From positions 132,731,914-132,795,913 of the forward strand of contig NC_092809.1 in assembly GCF_040954645.1 (NCBI RefSeq): a stretch of 64,000 nucleotides of DNA. The letters are read 5' to 3'. Positions 45,285-55,408 of the stretch are shown one piece after another (within the stretch, counting starts at the first letter, position 1; every line of letters begins with the position of its first letter). Made by a program: the position numbers and the translations under genes. This DNA is from Diabrotica undecimpunctata. Taxonomy: Eukaryota; Arthropoda; Insecta; Coleoptera; Chrysomelidae. Below the pieces are notes generated by a model that saw only the letters and a list, made by a program, of their open reading frames with translations, searched no databases and was not told the origin of the DNA.

Positions 45285-48200
45285 TGGCAAAAGCCATTGT
45301 ACGACAACACTTGCCCCTTACCAACCCGACCTGAGGCAGCGTGGTAAGGTATGCCTCGCGATCCCTTATGAATAAAGGAAAAAGAAAGCCGCGGCCCTCA
45401 TTCTCCGTAGGCCCAACTGACCCCGAGATGGGTAGTTCTCGGGAACCAGTCAGGAAGGCAGAGGGTGCTAAGAATCTGCGGAGTCTAAACCACTACCCAG
45501 CCATATCAACAACACTATACGTAGCGACCTATAACTGCAGGTCGTTAGCGAACCAGGCAAGACTCATAGAGTTAGAAAATGAAGCAGTCAATATTAAATG
45601 GGATGTCATCGGAATAAGCGAAGTAAGACGAAAGGACGAAGAGTTAATAGAACTTGAATCGGGCAACATCCTCTATCACAAAGGAACAGAAAATGGACGA
45701 ACAAGTGGAGTGGGGTTCCTAATTAATAAGAAATGGAAGGATAGGATAGTCGACATAGCAAGCACCTCAGACAGAGTAGCTAGTCTAAGTCTAAGACTAT
45801 CCAGAAGATACACCATCCAAATTGTGCAAGTATATGCACCAACCATATCCCACTCCAATGAGGAAATAGAGAAATTCTACAATGAAATAACTGAGGTGCT
45901 TAACAAGAACAAAAGCCAATTTAAGTATCTAGTCGGGGACTTTAATGCCAAAGTGGGTAAACAATCAAATCAAGAACAATGTGTCGGCAACTTTGGCATT
46001 GGAGAAAGAAATGAAAGGGGAGAGAGACTGGTTCAATACGCACATTACCAGAACCTCTCAATCGCCAATACCTATTTTAAGAAGAACCTCAATAGGAAAT
46101 GGACATGGTTAGCTCCCAATGCAACTACCAAGAACGAAATAGATTTCATCCTAACTAATAAGCTGAAAACCATAAAGGATGTAAGTGTGCTCAACAAATT
46201 CCGAACAGGTAGCGATCACAGACTAATTAGATCTCGGGTCGTTCTAAACACTAAACTAGAAAGAATGAAATTACTCCAGAAACCAACTGCAGGGGTAAAT
46301 ATCACTAACCTAAGCAACAACTCGGAACGCTATCAAAATTTAATTCAAGAAAAATTACAAGACCCAACGAATAGCACACACTTAATGGAAACAATCTTAA
46401 ATTGCGCTAAAGAAGTTGGAGGATCACAAGCACACAACAGCAATAGAAAACTTTCAGATGAAACAACAGCTCTCCTGAAACAACGAAGAGAAATGAAAAT
46501 TAACTCCAATATTAATAAAATTGAATATACCGAACTGTGCAAAGTAATACGGAAAAAAATCGCAGAAGATATAAAAACCTACAATGAACTTGTACAAAAT
46601 ACAATCGAAAACCATAAAAGCTATAGGAAAACCAAGAGTAAGTTGGCAATCGGTAGAAAGCAAATAATAGCATTGGGAAACAACAACGAAAGGATCACAA
46701 ATAGGGATGAAATAATAAAACATGTAACCGAATTCTACGAGGGTCTATATAAAGCTCCGGAAGCACAAGAAATAGGCGAAGAAGAAATTGCGGTTCAAGA
46801 AGATATACCAGATGTTCTCGTGGATGAGGTAGAGGCAGCTCTTAAGAGCATGAAGAACGGCAAGGCAGCCGGTAATGACGGTGTTACAGCCAAACTTCTA
46901 AAGATTGCTGGTAAAACAACTTGGAAAATCCTAGCAAAAATATACACAGACTGCCTAAAATCGAGACATATTCCAAAAAAGTGGAATTCAGCCAACATAA
47001 TCCTTATTCACAAGAAAGGTAGCAAGGAAGACATTAGAAATTATAGACCGATCAGCTTGCTACCTGTGATATACAAGGTATTCACCAAAATCATTAACAA
47101 CAGAATACAGAACACACTTGACGCTGCACAACCCCGAGAGCAAGCAGGCTTTAGAAGTGGCTTCAGCACAATGGATCATATTCAAACATTAAGGGAAGTA
47201 ATGAGCAGAACAAAAGAATATGATCTACCACTGGCGCTAGCATTCATAGACTTCGAGAAGGCATTTGACTTCGTATACCCAAGAGCAGTCATAGAAGCCC
47301 TTGTCGACCAAGGAGTAGATAAACCACATGTCGAAACGCTAGCAAATATATACAAAGAGGCCACAGCTAGAGTAAGCATATATGAAAATACCCCAGAATT
47401 TCCCACTCAGAAAGGAGTCCGACAAGGAGACACCATATCCCCTAAGCTCTTCACTGCAACCTTAGAAAATATCTTCCAGAAATTAGACTGGAACAACCAA
47501 GGTCTATGTATAGATGGAGAATACCTAAACCATCTTAGATTTGCTGATGACATCATTCTAATTGCTAGAAGTCCTGAAGAATTACAACTGCAAATTAATG
47601 ACCTTAACACAGCCAGCAATGAGGTAGGCCTAAAAATGAACCTAGCAAAGACTAAAATAATGTGCAATGATCTGATCGCCAACGTGGAAATAAAAATTAA
47701 GGAAACCTCGCTAGAACTAGTAGATGAATACATATACCTGGGACAGCTCATACATAAATCGGGATCACTACTTCCGGAAATCAACAGACGAATAAAACAA
47801 GCTTGGTCAGCATTCGGACGAAATTCCATAGTCTTCAAGTCCAAAATGCCACTATACCTCAAGAAGAGAGTATTTGATCAATGCATATTACCCGTCTTGA
47901 CATATGGATGTGAAACTTGGATATTAAAGAGAGAAATAACGTCGAAACTCCAAGTAACTCAAAGAGCAATGGAAAGATGTATGCTAGGGATAACAAAGAG
48001 GGATCGTAAAAGAATTGAATGGATACGGAGGCAAACCCAGGTGACTGATGTAATCCAAAGAATAAAATCCCTGAAATGGCAATGGGCAGGACATATGGCA
48101 AGAAGAACAGATAACAGATGGACCACTAGAACAACTATGTGGTACCCCAGGAACGCTAAGAGACCAAGGAGGCGCCCGAATCTCAGATGGGATTATGATA

Positions 48201-48399
48201 TTAGAAAATTAACAGGAACAACGTGGTCTCGAATAGCACAAGATAGAAAAATATGGGCGCAAATGAGCGCAAATTATTAGAACAACGTATAACTAAGACA
48301 TCGTCGAATAATAATAAGAACATAGAATAACATTGAAATAAGGGAGGCTACACCGTAATTGGAAACGGTTGATAAAGCTGCACATGATGATGATGATGA

Positions 48400-48402
<3 letters not shown>
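45285..48402 (+). mobile_element. RTE-like LINE B, apparently complete
   Basis: A roughly 3.1-kb element: a short 5' leader, one long ORF, and a 3' untranslated part of about 120 bp ending in (TGA)n (48384-48402), the kind of short-repeat tail seen in RTE elements. It runs into a (TA)n array. The 5' limit is estimated and no target duplication could be fixed because of the flanking repeats. Confidence 0.8.
45368..48280 (+). CDS. LINE B endonuclease-reverse transcriptase (RTE-like ORF2)
   Basis: This 970-residue frame is uninterrupted. I chose ATG 45368; a GTG nine codons upstream only extends the frame. The endonuclease occupies about residues 50-295: YNCRSLANQ at its start, GISEVRR, VGDFNAKVG near 190 and SDHRLIRSR near 282. 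The RT is about 485-760: NYRPISLLP, FIDFEKAFD, GVRQGDTISPKLF and LRFADDIILIA (active site FADD at 725-728). The C-terminal domain has TYGCETW, RAMERCMLGITKRDRKR and LKWQWAGHMARRTDNRW, typical of RTE-type elements. All visible catalytic residues are present, so this copy could be active or only recently silenced. Related decayed tails are at 23990 and 59340. Confidence 0.92.
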   Translation: MNKGKRKPRPSFSVGPTDPEMGSSREPVRKAEGAKNLRSLNHYPAISTTLYVATYNCRSLANQARLIELENEAVNIKWDVIGISEVRRKDEELIELESGNILYHKGTENGRTSGVGFLINKKWKDRIVDIASTSDRVASLSLRLSRRYTIQIVQVYAPTISHSNEEIEKFYNEITEVLNKNKSQFKYLVGDFNAKVGKQSNQEQCVGNFGIGERNERGERLVQYAHYQNLSIANTYFKKNLNRKWTWLAPNATTKNEIDFILTNKLKTIKDVSVLNKFRTGSDHRLIRSRVVLNTKLERMKLLQKPTAGVNITNLSNNSERYQNLIQEKLQDPTNSTHLMETILNCAKEVGGSQAHNSNRKLSDETTALLKQRREMKINSNINKIEYTELCKVIRKKIAEDIKTYNELVQNTIENHKSYRKTKSKLAIGRKQIIALGNNNERITNRDEIIKHVTEFYEGLYKAPEAQEIGEEEIAVQEDIPDVLVDEVEAALKSMKNGKAAGNDGVTAKLLKIAGKTTWKILAKIYTDCLKSRHIPKKWNSANIILIHKKGSKEDIRNYRPISLLPVIYKVFTKIINNRIQNTLDAAQPREQAGFRSGFSTMDHIQTLREVMSRTKEYDLPLALAFIDFEKAFDFVYPRAVIEALVDQGVDKPHVETLANIYKEATARVSIYENTPEFPTQKGVRQGDTISPKLFTATLENIFQKLDWNNQGLCIDGEYLNHLRFADDIILIARSPEELQLQINDLNTASNEVGLKMNLAKTKIMCNDLIANVEIKIKETSLELVDEYIYLGQLIHKSGSLLPEINRRIKQAWSAFGRNSIVFKSKMPLYLKKRVFDQCILPVLTYGCETWILKREITSKLQVTQRAMERCMLGITKRDRKRIEWIRRQTQVTDVIQRIKSLKWQWAGHMARRTDNRWTTRTTMWYPRNAKRPRRRPNLRWDYDIRKLTGTTWSRIAQDRKIWAQMSANY

Positions 48403-48439
<37 letters not shown>
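48403..48439. repeat. (TA)n microsatellite
   Basis: A TA run between the LINE B tail and the satellite array. Confidence 0.95.
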
Positions 48440-48441
<2 letters not shown>

Positions 48442-51400
48442 CCTAAATCTAAGGGTTCGTGAGAAAAATTTCCACTTGGATGTCTGTATTTGCTAAAAAT
48501 TTCATAAAAATTAAAAGTAAATATTTTGTTTAAAATTTGAATTATTTCGATTAAGGGTGACTTGCTGTTTAAAAAGAAATTTATATATGGCTAGAAATTA
48601 TAAACCGTTTTGCCGGAAAATCGAAAAAACTGTAGACCATTGGATTTTTATCAAATTTCGTTAATCGGCTATATTGGCGTCAATTTTGGTCCAAGCGTCA
48701 AGCGAATGGACATTTCCTACATAAAATTGGCCGATCGTTCTTCTGCCATACTCAGAATTTCCCTACATCTAACTGTTCGTAAGAAAAATTTCCACTAGGA
48801 TGTATGTATTCGCTGAAAATTTCGAGAAAATTAAAAGTGTATATTTTGTTTAAAATTTGAATTATTTCGATTAAGGGTGACTTGCTGATTAAGAAATCTA
48901 AATACGTGGCCGAAAATTATGCACCGTTTTGCCGAAAAATCGAAAAAACTGTAGACCATTGGATTTTTAACAAATTTCGGTAATCGGCTATGTATATTGG
49001 CGTCAATTTTGGTCCGAGAGTCAAGCGAATGGACATTTCCTACATAAAATTGGTCGCCTGTTCTTTTGCCATTCTCAGAATTTTCCTACATCTAACTGTT
49101 TGTAAGAAAAATTTCCACTTGGATGTATGTATTTGCTGAAAATTTCGAGAAAATTAAAAGTGTATATTTTGTTTGAAATTTGAACTATTTCGATTAAGGG
49201 TGACTTGCTGATTAAAAAAATCTAAACAGGTGGTTAAAAATTATGCAACGTTTTGCCAGAAAATCGAAAAAATTGTAGATTTTTTAATTCGATTTTTCCT
49301 CTTTTCTGGCAAACTGGGGTTAAGGGATCAGAAAAAAACACATGTTTGAAAAAAGCTGGACCAAGTGCATGTACCAAAACATTAAACAAAGTTTTTTTTT
49401 TTGGAAAATTTGGAAAAATTTTTCCAAGGGGGTACCCTTGGATTTTTATCAAATTTCGTTAATCGGCTATATTGACGTCAATTTTGGTCAGAGATTCAAG
49501 GGAATGGACATTTCCTACATAAAATTGGCCGTTTGTTCTTCTGTCATACTCAGAATTTTCCTACATCTAACTTTTCTTGGGAAAAATTTCCAGTGGGGTG
49601 TATGTATTCGCTGAAAATTTCGAGAAAATTAAAAGTGTATACTTTGTTTGTTATGTGAATTATTTCGATTAAGGGTGGCTTGCTGATTAAAAAATCTAAA
49701 CACGTGGCCAGAAATTATGCACCGTTTTGCCGAAAAATCGAAAAAACTGTAGACCATTGGATTTTTATCAAATTTCGTTAATCGGCTATATTGGCGTCAA
49801 TTTTGGTCGGAGATTCAAGAGAATGGACATTTCCTACATAAAATTGGCCGTTCGTTTTTCTGCAATACTCAGAATTTTCCTACATCTAACTTTTCTTGAG
49901 AAAAATTTTCAGTGGGGTGTATGTATTCGCTGAAAATTTCGAGAAAATTAAAAGTGTATACTTTGTTTGTAATGTGAATTATTTTCATTAAGGGTGGCTT
50001 GCTGATTAAAAAATCTAAACACGTGGCCAGAAATTATGCACCGTTTTGCCGAAAAATCGAAAAAACTGTAGACCATTGGATTTTTATCAAATTTCGTTAA
50101 TCGGCTATATTGGCGTCAATTTTGGTCCGAGAGTCAAGCGAATGGACATTTTCTAGATAAAATTGGTCGCTCGTTCTTTTGCCAAAAATTTTCCAAGGGG
50201 TACCCTTGGATTTTTATCAAATTTTGTTAATCGGATATATTGGCGTCAATTTTGGTCCAAGAGTCAAGCGAATGGACATTTCCTACATAAAATTGGTCGC
50301 TCGTTCTTTTGCCATACTCAGAATTTTCCTACATCTAACTGTTCGTGAGAAAAATTTCCATTGGGATGTATGTATTCGCTGAAAATTTCGAGAAAATTAA
50401 AAGTGTATATTTTGTTTGAAATTTGAATTATTTTGATTAAGGGCGACTTGCTGATTAAAAAATCTAAACATGTGGCCAGAAATTATGCACCGTTTTGCCG
50501 AAAAATCGAAAAAACTGTAGACCATTGGATTTTTATCAAATTTTGTTAATCGGCTATATTGGCGTCAATTTTGGTCCGACAGTCAAACGAATGGACATTC
50601 CCTACATAAAATTGGCCGTTCGTTCTTCTGCCATACTCAGAATTTTCCTACATCTAACTGTTCGTAAGAAAAATTTCCATTGGGATGTATGTATTCGCTG
50701 AAAATTTCGAGAAAATTAAAAGTGTATATTTTGTTTGAAATTTGAATTATTTCGATTAAGGGTAACTTGCTGATTTAAAAATCTAAACATGTGGCCAGAA
50801 ATTATGCACCGTTTTGCCGAAAAATCGAAAAAACTTTAGACCATTGGATTTTTATCAAACTTCGTTAATCGGCTATATTGGCGTCAATTTTGGTCCGAGC
50901 GTCAAACGAATGGACATTTCCCACATAAAATTGTCCGCTCGTTCTTCTGCCATACTTAGAATTTTCCTATATCTAACTGTTCGTAAGAAAAATTTCCACT
51001 GGGATGTATGTATTCGCTGAAAATTTCGAGAAAATTAAAAGTCTATATTTTGTTTGAAATTTGAATTATTTCGATTAAGGGTGACTTGCTGATTAAAAAA
51101 TCTAAACACGTGGCCAGAAATTATGCACCGTTTTGCCGAAAAATCGAAAAAACTGTAGACCATTGGATTTTTATCAAATTTCGTTAATCGGCTATATTGG
51201 CGTCAATTTAGGTCCGAGAGTCAAGCGAATGGACATTTCCTACAAAAAATTGGCCGTTTATTTTTCTGCGGTACTCAGATTTTTCCTACATCTAACTGTT
51301 CGTGAGAAACATTTCCACTGGAATGTATGTATTCGCTGAAAATTTCGAGAAAATTAAAAGTGTATATTTTGTTTGAAATTTGAATTATTTCGATTAAGGG

Positions 51401-52520
51401 TGACTTGCTGATTAAAAAAATCTAAACAGGTGGCTAAAAATTATGCACCGTTTTTTGGAAAATCGAAAAAATTGTAGATTTTTTAATTCGATTTTTCCTC
51501 TTTTCTGGCAAACTGGGGTTAAGGGATCAGAAAAAAACATATGTTTGGAATAAGCTGGACCAATTGCATGTACCAAAACATTAAATAAATTTTTTTTTTT
51601 GGAAAATTTGGAAAAAATTTTCCAAGGGGGTACCCTTGGATTTTTATCAAATTTCGTTAATCGGCTATATTGGCGTCAATTTTGGTCCGAGAGTCAAGCG
51701 AATGGACATTTCCTACATAAAATTGGCCGTTTATTTTTCTGCCATACTCACAATTTTCCTACATCTAACTGTTCGTGAGAAAAATTTCCAGTGGGGTGTA
51801 TATATTAGCTGAAAATTTCGAGAATATTAAAAGTGTATACTTTGTTTGTAATGTAAATTATTTCGATTAAGGGTGACTTGCTGATTAAAAAATCTAAACA
51901 CGTGGCCAGAAATTATGCACCGTTTTGCCGAAAAATCGAAAAAACTGTAGACCATTGGATTTTTATCAAACTTCGTTAATCGGATATATTGGCGTCAATT
52001 TTGGTCCGAGAGTCAAGCGAATGGACATTTCCTAGATAAAATTGGTCGCTCGTTCTTTTGCCATACTCAGAATTTTCCTACATCTAACTGTTCGTGAGAA
52101 AAATTTCCACTGGGATGTATGTATTCGCTGAAAATTTCGAGAAAATTAAAAGTGTATATTTTGTTTGAAATTTGAATTATTTCGATTAAGGGTGCCTGCT
52201 GATTAAAAAAATCTAAACACGTTGCCAGAAATTATGCACCGTTTTGCCGAAAAATCGAAAAAACTGTAGACCATTGGATTTTTATCAGATTTCGTTAATC
52301 GGCTATATTGGCGTCAATTTTGGTCCGACAGTCAAGCGAATGGACAATTCCTACATAAAATTGGCCGCTTGTTTTTCTGCCATACTCAGAATTTTCCTAC
52401 ATCTAACTGTTCTTGAGAAAAATTTCCCCTTGGATTTCTGTATTTGCTGAAAATTTCGTGAAAATTAAAAGTGTATATTTTGTTTAAAATTTGAATTATT
52501 TCGATTAAAGGTGACTTGCT
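48440..52520. repeat. Satellite array, 319-bp monomer, about 11 copies
   Basis: The anchor CCGTTTTGCCGAAAAATCG recurs at about 48605, 48924, 49248, 49722, 50041, 50490, 50809, 51128, 51448, 51920 and 52239. Most steps are 319-324 bp. Copies 3 and 9 are about 473 bp because of a shared extra block of about 153 bp that contains a hairpin. Copy 5 is 449 bp and joins ordinary and long-type sequence. The array is AT-rich. A 68-codon frame persists in most copies but begins with TTG, not ATG, so I do not call it coding. Confidence 0.93.
49250..49313. repeat. Inverted repeat inside the long satellite variant
   Basis: TTTTGCCAGAAAATCGAAAAA faces TTCGATTTTTCCTCTTTTCTGGCAAA, giving a stem of roughly 20 bp. 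The same structure recurs in the other long monomer near 51450-51515, with decay in the left arm. Confidence 0.7.
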
Positions 52521-53295
52521 GCTTTGTTGTTATCCGAAGACTGTTTTGACGGTACTAAAAGGAAATTATTATTGCCATAATATACTAAGCACATAATGCC
52601 CGTATATACAAATAAAGAAAACTATTTTAAAAGAATTTTTTACTGCTATACATTAATTATCTTATAGAGTAAAAAAACTTGAAAAAAGTGAAAGTTCTAG
52701 GAATTTACATTTGCATAACTCTTCGTTGAGAAAGATATGTAGCAGACAGACATTATGAAAACCAATTATAGCCATTATCCTATAACAAGTACTGATTTCT
52801 TTTATAGTCGCGATAATTTATTAGTGCATACAGTTAATAGTTAATAAAATAACCGCAATAGTTAAACATAAGCGTTTTTACGTTTTACTTGTGAATATTT
52901 CTCTGAAACTATTTTCTTGTGGCATCTTACGCTTATAGTCTAGGGAAATAATTTTTTTGCCGGGACACTGACCCAGCCACGTTGCAAATAGGTTTTCTGG
53001 GTACTATATACCTTACATTTATTATAAATTAATTTATTATGATTTATTATAATTTATTAATACATTATAAATACAAAAATGCCCGTCACAGTTCGGAGGC
53101 ATATAATAGTTATTAATAAATATGGTCAAAAATGGCAGTTTTTTCATTTAAATCGCTACAGGTAAAAATAGGATACTTAAATATATTATCTAGACTATTT
53201 CACTAGACTATTTTTAAATGATAAAACGTCATAGCAACGCCACGTTTCCTACTGATAAAACTCCTTCCTGCCCGTGATTTCTCAGCGACAAAATT
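52521..53295. other. AT-rich stretch
   Basis: Nothing recognised. Confidence 0.5.
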
Positions 53296-54060
53296 ATGAC
53301 AGATCCGTCACGAAGGTGTCTGGTAACTCTATTGTTGTTAGTTGGACAAACGTTATTGAGGCGTAATCAATTGTGGACAGATATATTGAATCTATACGAA
53401 AAATCAAGATTTAGATGCCAGTCAGGTAAAGAAATAAAAAAATTGGTTTCTGAAAATGTCTCATTGAACACACACAGGTCCAAAAGCTCTATTTGGGCCC
53501 AATTTTCGGAGTTCCTACGGGTGAGAAATTTTATGCTTAAAAGATGTACTACCATAACAGAACTAGTAAAAATTCTCGATGATTGTGCCTTGCACATGAA
53601 AAAAGACAATGGCAAAGACTATAAAGAGTCGTTTGTAAAGTCAATGTGGAATATTACAGCAAAAATTGTACAAAAAAAATATTTTACTGAGTATGGCATA
53701 AAAATCGACACTTTCACAGATATATCTCTCAAATGTGCAAGATTGGACAGAGATACTATGCGGAGGCAGCTTCAAAGTGTTCAAAAAAACAATAAAACTC
53801 AGTTCAAAAGCATTATCTACTGAAGAACTATTAAAAATCATCCAAAGCTACGACTAGGAAACCCCCGATGGAGCACAAAAAAAGTTTATTCACCTTTGCC
53901 CATTTGAACCTACTTGGAGAGGCAATCAGGCCGTAAACTGCAAGATTCACTTTTTCCAGAAGCAATTTGATGTTATGGGAGAATCTACGAACCGAATTAA
54001 ATAAAACAGCATTTTTTCCAAAACAAAACAAGGCAGTTCGAAAAGTTTAGCAAGCAGCAA
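53296..54060 (+). pseudogene. Crypton-like tyrosine recombinase remnant
   Basis: The open piece 53296-53823 (175 codons) has an N-terminal part with AQFSEFLRVRNF, then GKDYKESFVKSMWNI and IDTFTDISLKCARLDRD, resembling the helical N-terminal domain of Crypton recombinases and their ZMYM/QRICH-type relatives. After a frame change the sequence goes on (about 53820-54050) with TEELLKIIQ, TPDGAQKKF, EPTWRGNQAV and NSIFSKTKQG. The WRGNQA segment fits the box holding the first catalytic Arg. The second Arg and the Tyr were not found, so the 3' half is lost or too decayed. Confidence 0.55.
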
Positions 54061-54799
54061 ATGACTGGTAAGAAATGCATAAAACGAAAATTTATGGTCA
54101 GTTAGATATTTAAACGGTGAAGTTGACAATACTGCAACATTTTTTTGGAATAAAATTTTCAAATTATTTAAACAAATGACATTGTTTATTTAAATCTTAA
54201 TTTAAAAATATATCATCATTTATAATAATTTGTAATGCATACATGTAACGGATAATGAATTTCAAACATATGCATTCGAATCATGAAATAATATTTTAAA
54301 CTACTTCCACAGAACAAATAACAATCAGAATGCCCACTCCCATATGCCGCCTTTGAAGTATGTCAGCACGCGATCGCCACATTTTAAACGGAAACATAGG
54401 CTCGAATTTAAAAATTTATGTCAAGCTACGACAGAACTGTAGTTTACATTTTTAGAGATTAATAATTTAGTAAATTTGAAATAATTTAATCTATTCTTCA
54501 ACTAAAAGTACGAATAAAATAGTGCATATTATGTCTATGGGTGCCGTAAATAAATTAAACCGGGTTAATTTTTCTATGCACAACAGATAAAATTTCACAG
54601 AACAGCACTGGTTCCGACAAAAACATGGCTGATTCCGTCTGGCCGAACGACATGCTCGTACTTATCTTGACAAGCAGAGTGGGCATTCTGATTGTTTATT
54701 ATTCTGTGCTACCACAGTTCAAAATAGTAATTTATTATCCACAAGGAAACTAAGTTCCTGTAGCTGGCTGTATACCATGTATCACAAAAAATTTTTGCT
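54061..54799. other. AT-rich stretch
   Basis: Nothing recognised. Confidence 0.5.
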
Positions 54800-54859
54800 A
54801 AAATCCTTTATAAAAGGTATATAAAATTAAAAAGCCCAAACGGGCTATGTCATGAAGAC

Positions 54860-54894
54860 AAAACGTTTTCGGAATTCATATTCCATCATCAGTG
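54860..54894 (-). ncRNA. Hammerhead-ribozyme-like motif, left arm
   Basis: The minus strand reads CTGATGA, a GGAAT/ATTCC stem II, GAAA, then ACGTTTTGTC with a GTC cleavage triplet. All conserved core boxes are present. Confidence 0.6.
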
Positions 54895-55316
54895 TCTAGG
54901 TGTACATGTTTTGAGCCATTAAATATCTGGGTAAAAACCCGTTAAAAGTTATGTTACAATTTGGTTTACATTATTTAGTCTTATATATTAGGATGTTAAA
55001 GTTACCAGTGGATATGATAACTTTTCAACGTATGACTCTACAAGAAGTTGCTGGTATTGAGACGAAGTGTCTACGAGGACTTGATGATAGCAACTGAATT
55101 GATGATAGCAACAGTTGCTATCATCAAGTCCTCGTAGACACTTTGTTTCAGGACCAGCAACTTCATGTGGAGTCATACGTTGCCATGTTTTCATATCCAC
55201 TGGTAACTTTAACATCGTAATATATAAGACTAAATACTGTAAACCAAATTGTAACATATAATTTTAAAGGGTTATTACCTAGATATTTAGTGGCTCAAAA
55301 CATGTACACTTAGACA

Positions 55317-55352
55317 CTGATGATGGAATATGGATTCTGAAAACGTTTTGTC
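55317..55352 (+). ncRNA. Hammerhead-ribozyme-like motif, right arm
   Basis: CTGATGA (55317-55323), a GGAAT/ATTCT stem II with one G-T pair, GAAA (55339-55342), then ACGTTTTGTC. Mirror copy of the left-arm motif with small changes that keep the stem. Confidence 0.6.
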
Positions 55353-55408
55353 TTTATGACATAGCCCGTTTGGTTTTTTAATTTTATATACCTTTTATAA
55401 AGGATTTT

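Larger units (their letters stand above)
54800..55408. mobile_element. Foldback element with two 297-bp arms
   Basis: 54800-55096 and about 55112-55408 are inverted copies with about one change in ten, separated by some 15 bp that repeat part of the arm (GATGATAGCAAC). Ends read AAAATCCTTTATAAAAGG and its complement. Each arm carries a hammerhead-like motif pointing outwards. The arms resemble the terminal repeats of Penelope-like elements, but no coding part lies here. Confidence 0.85.

Noticed and set aside
48440..52520. CRISPR array
   Set aside because: Repeat unit is 319 bp without unique spacers, in a eukaryotic context; it is a satellite.
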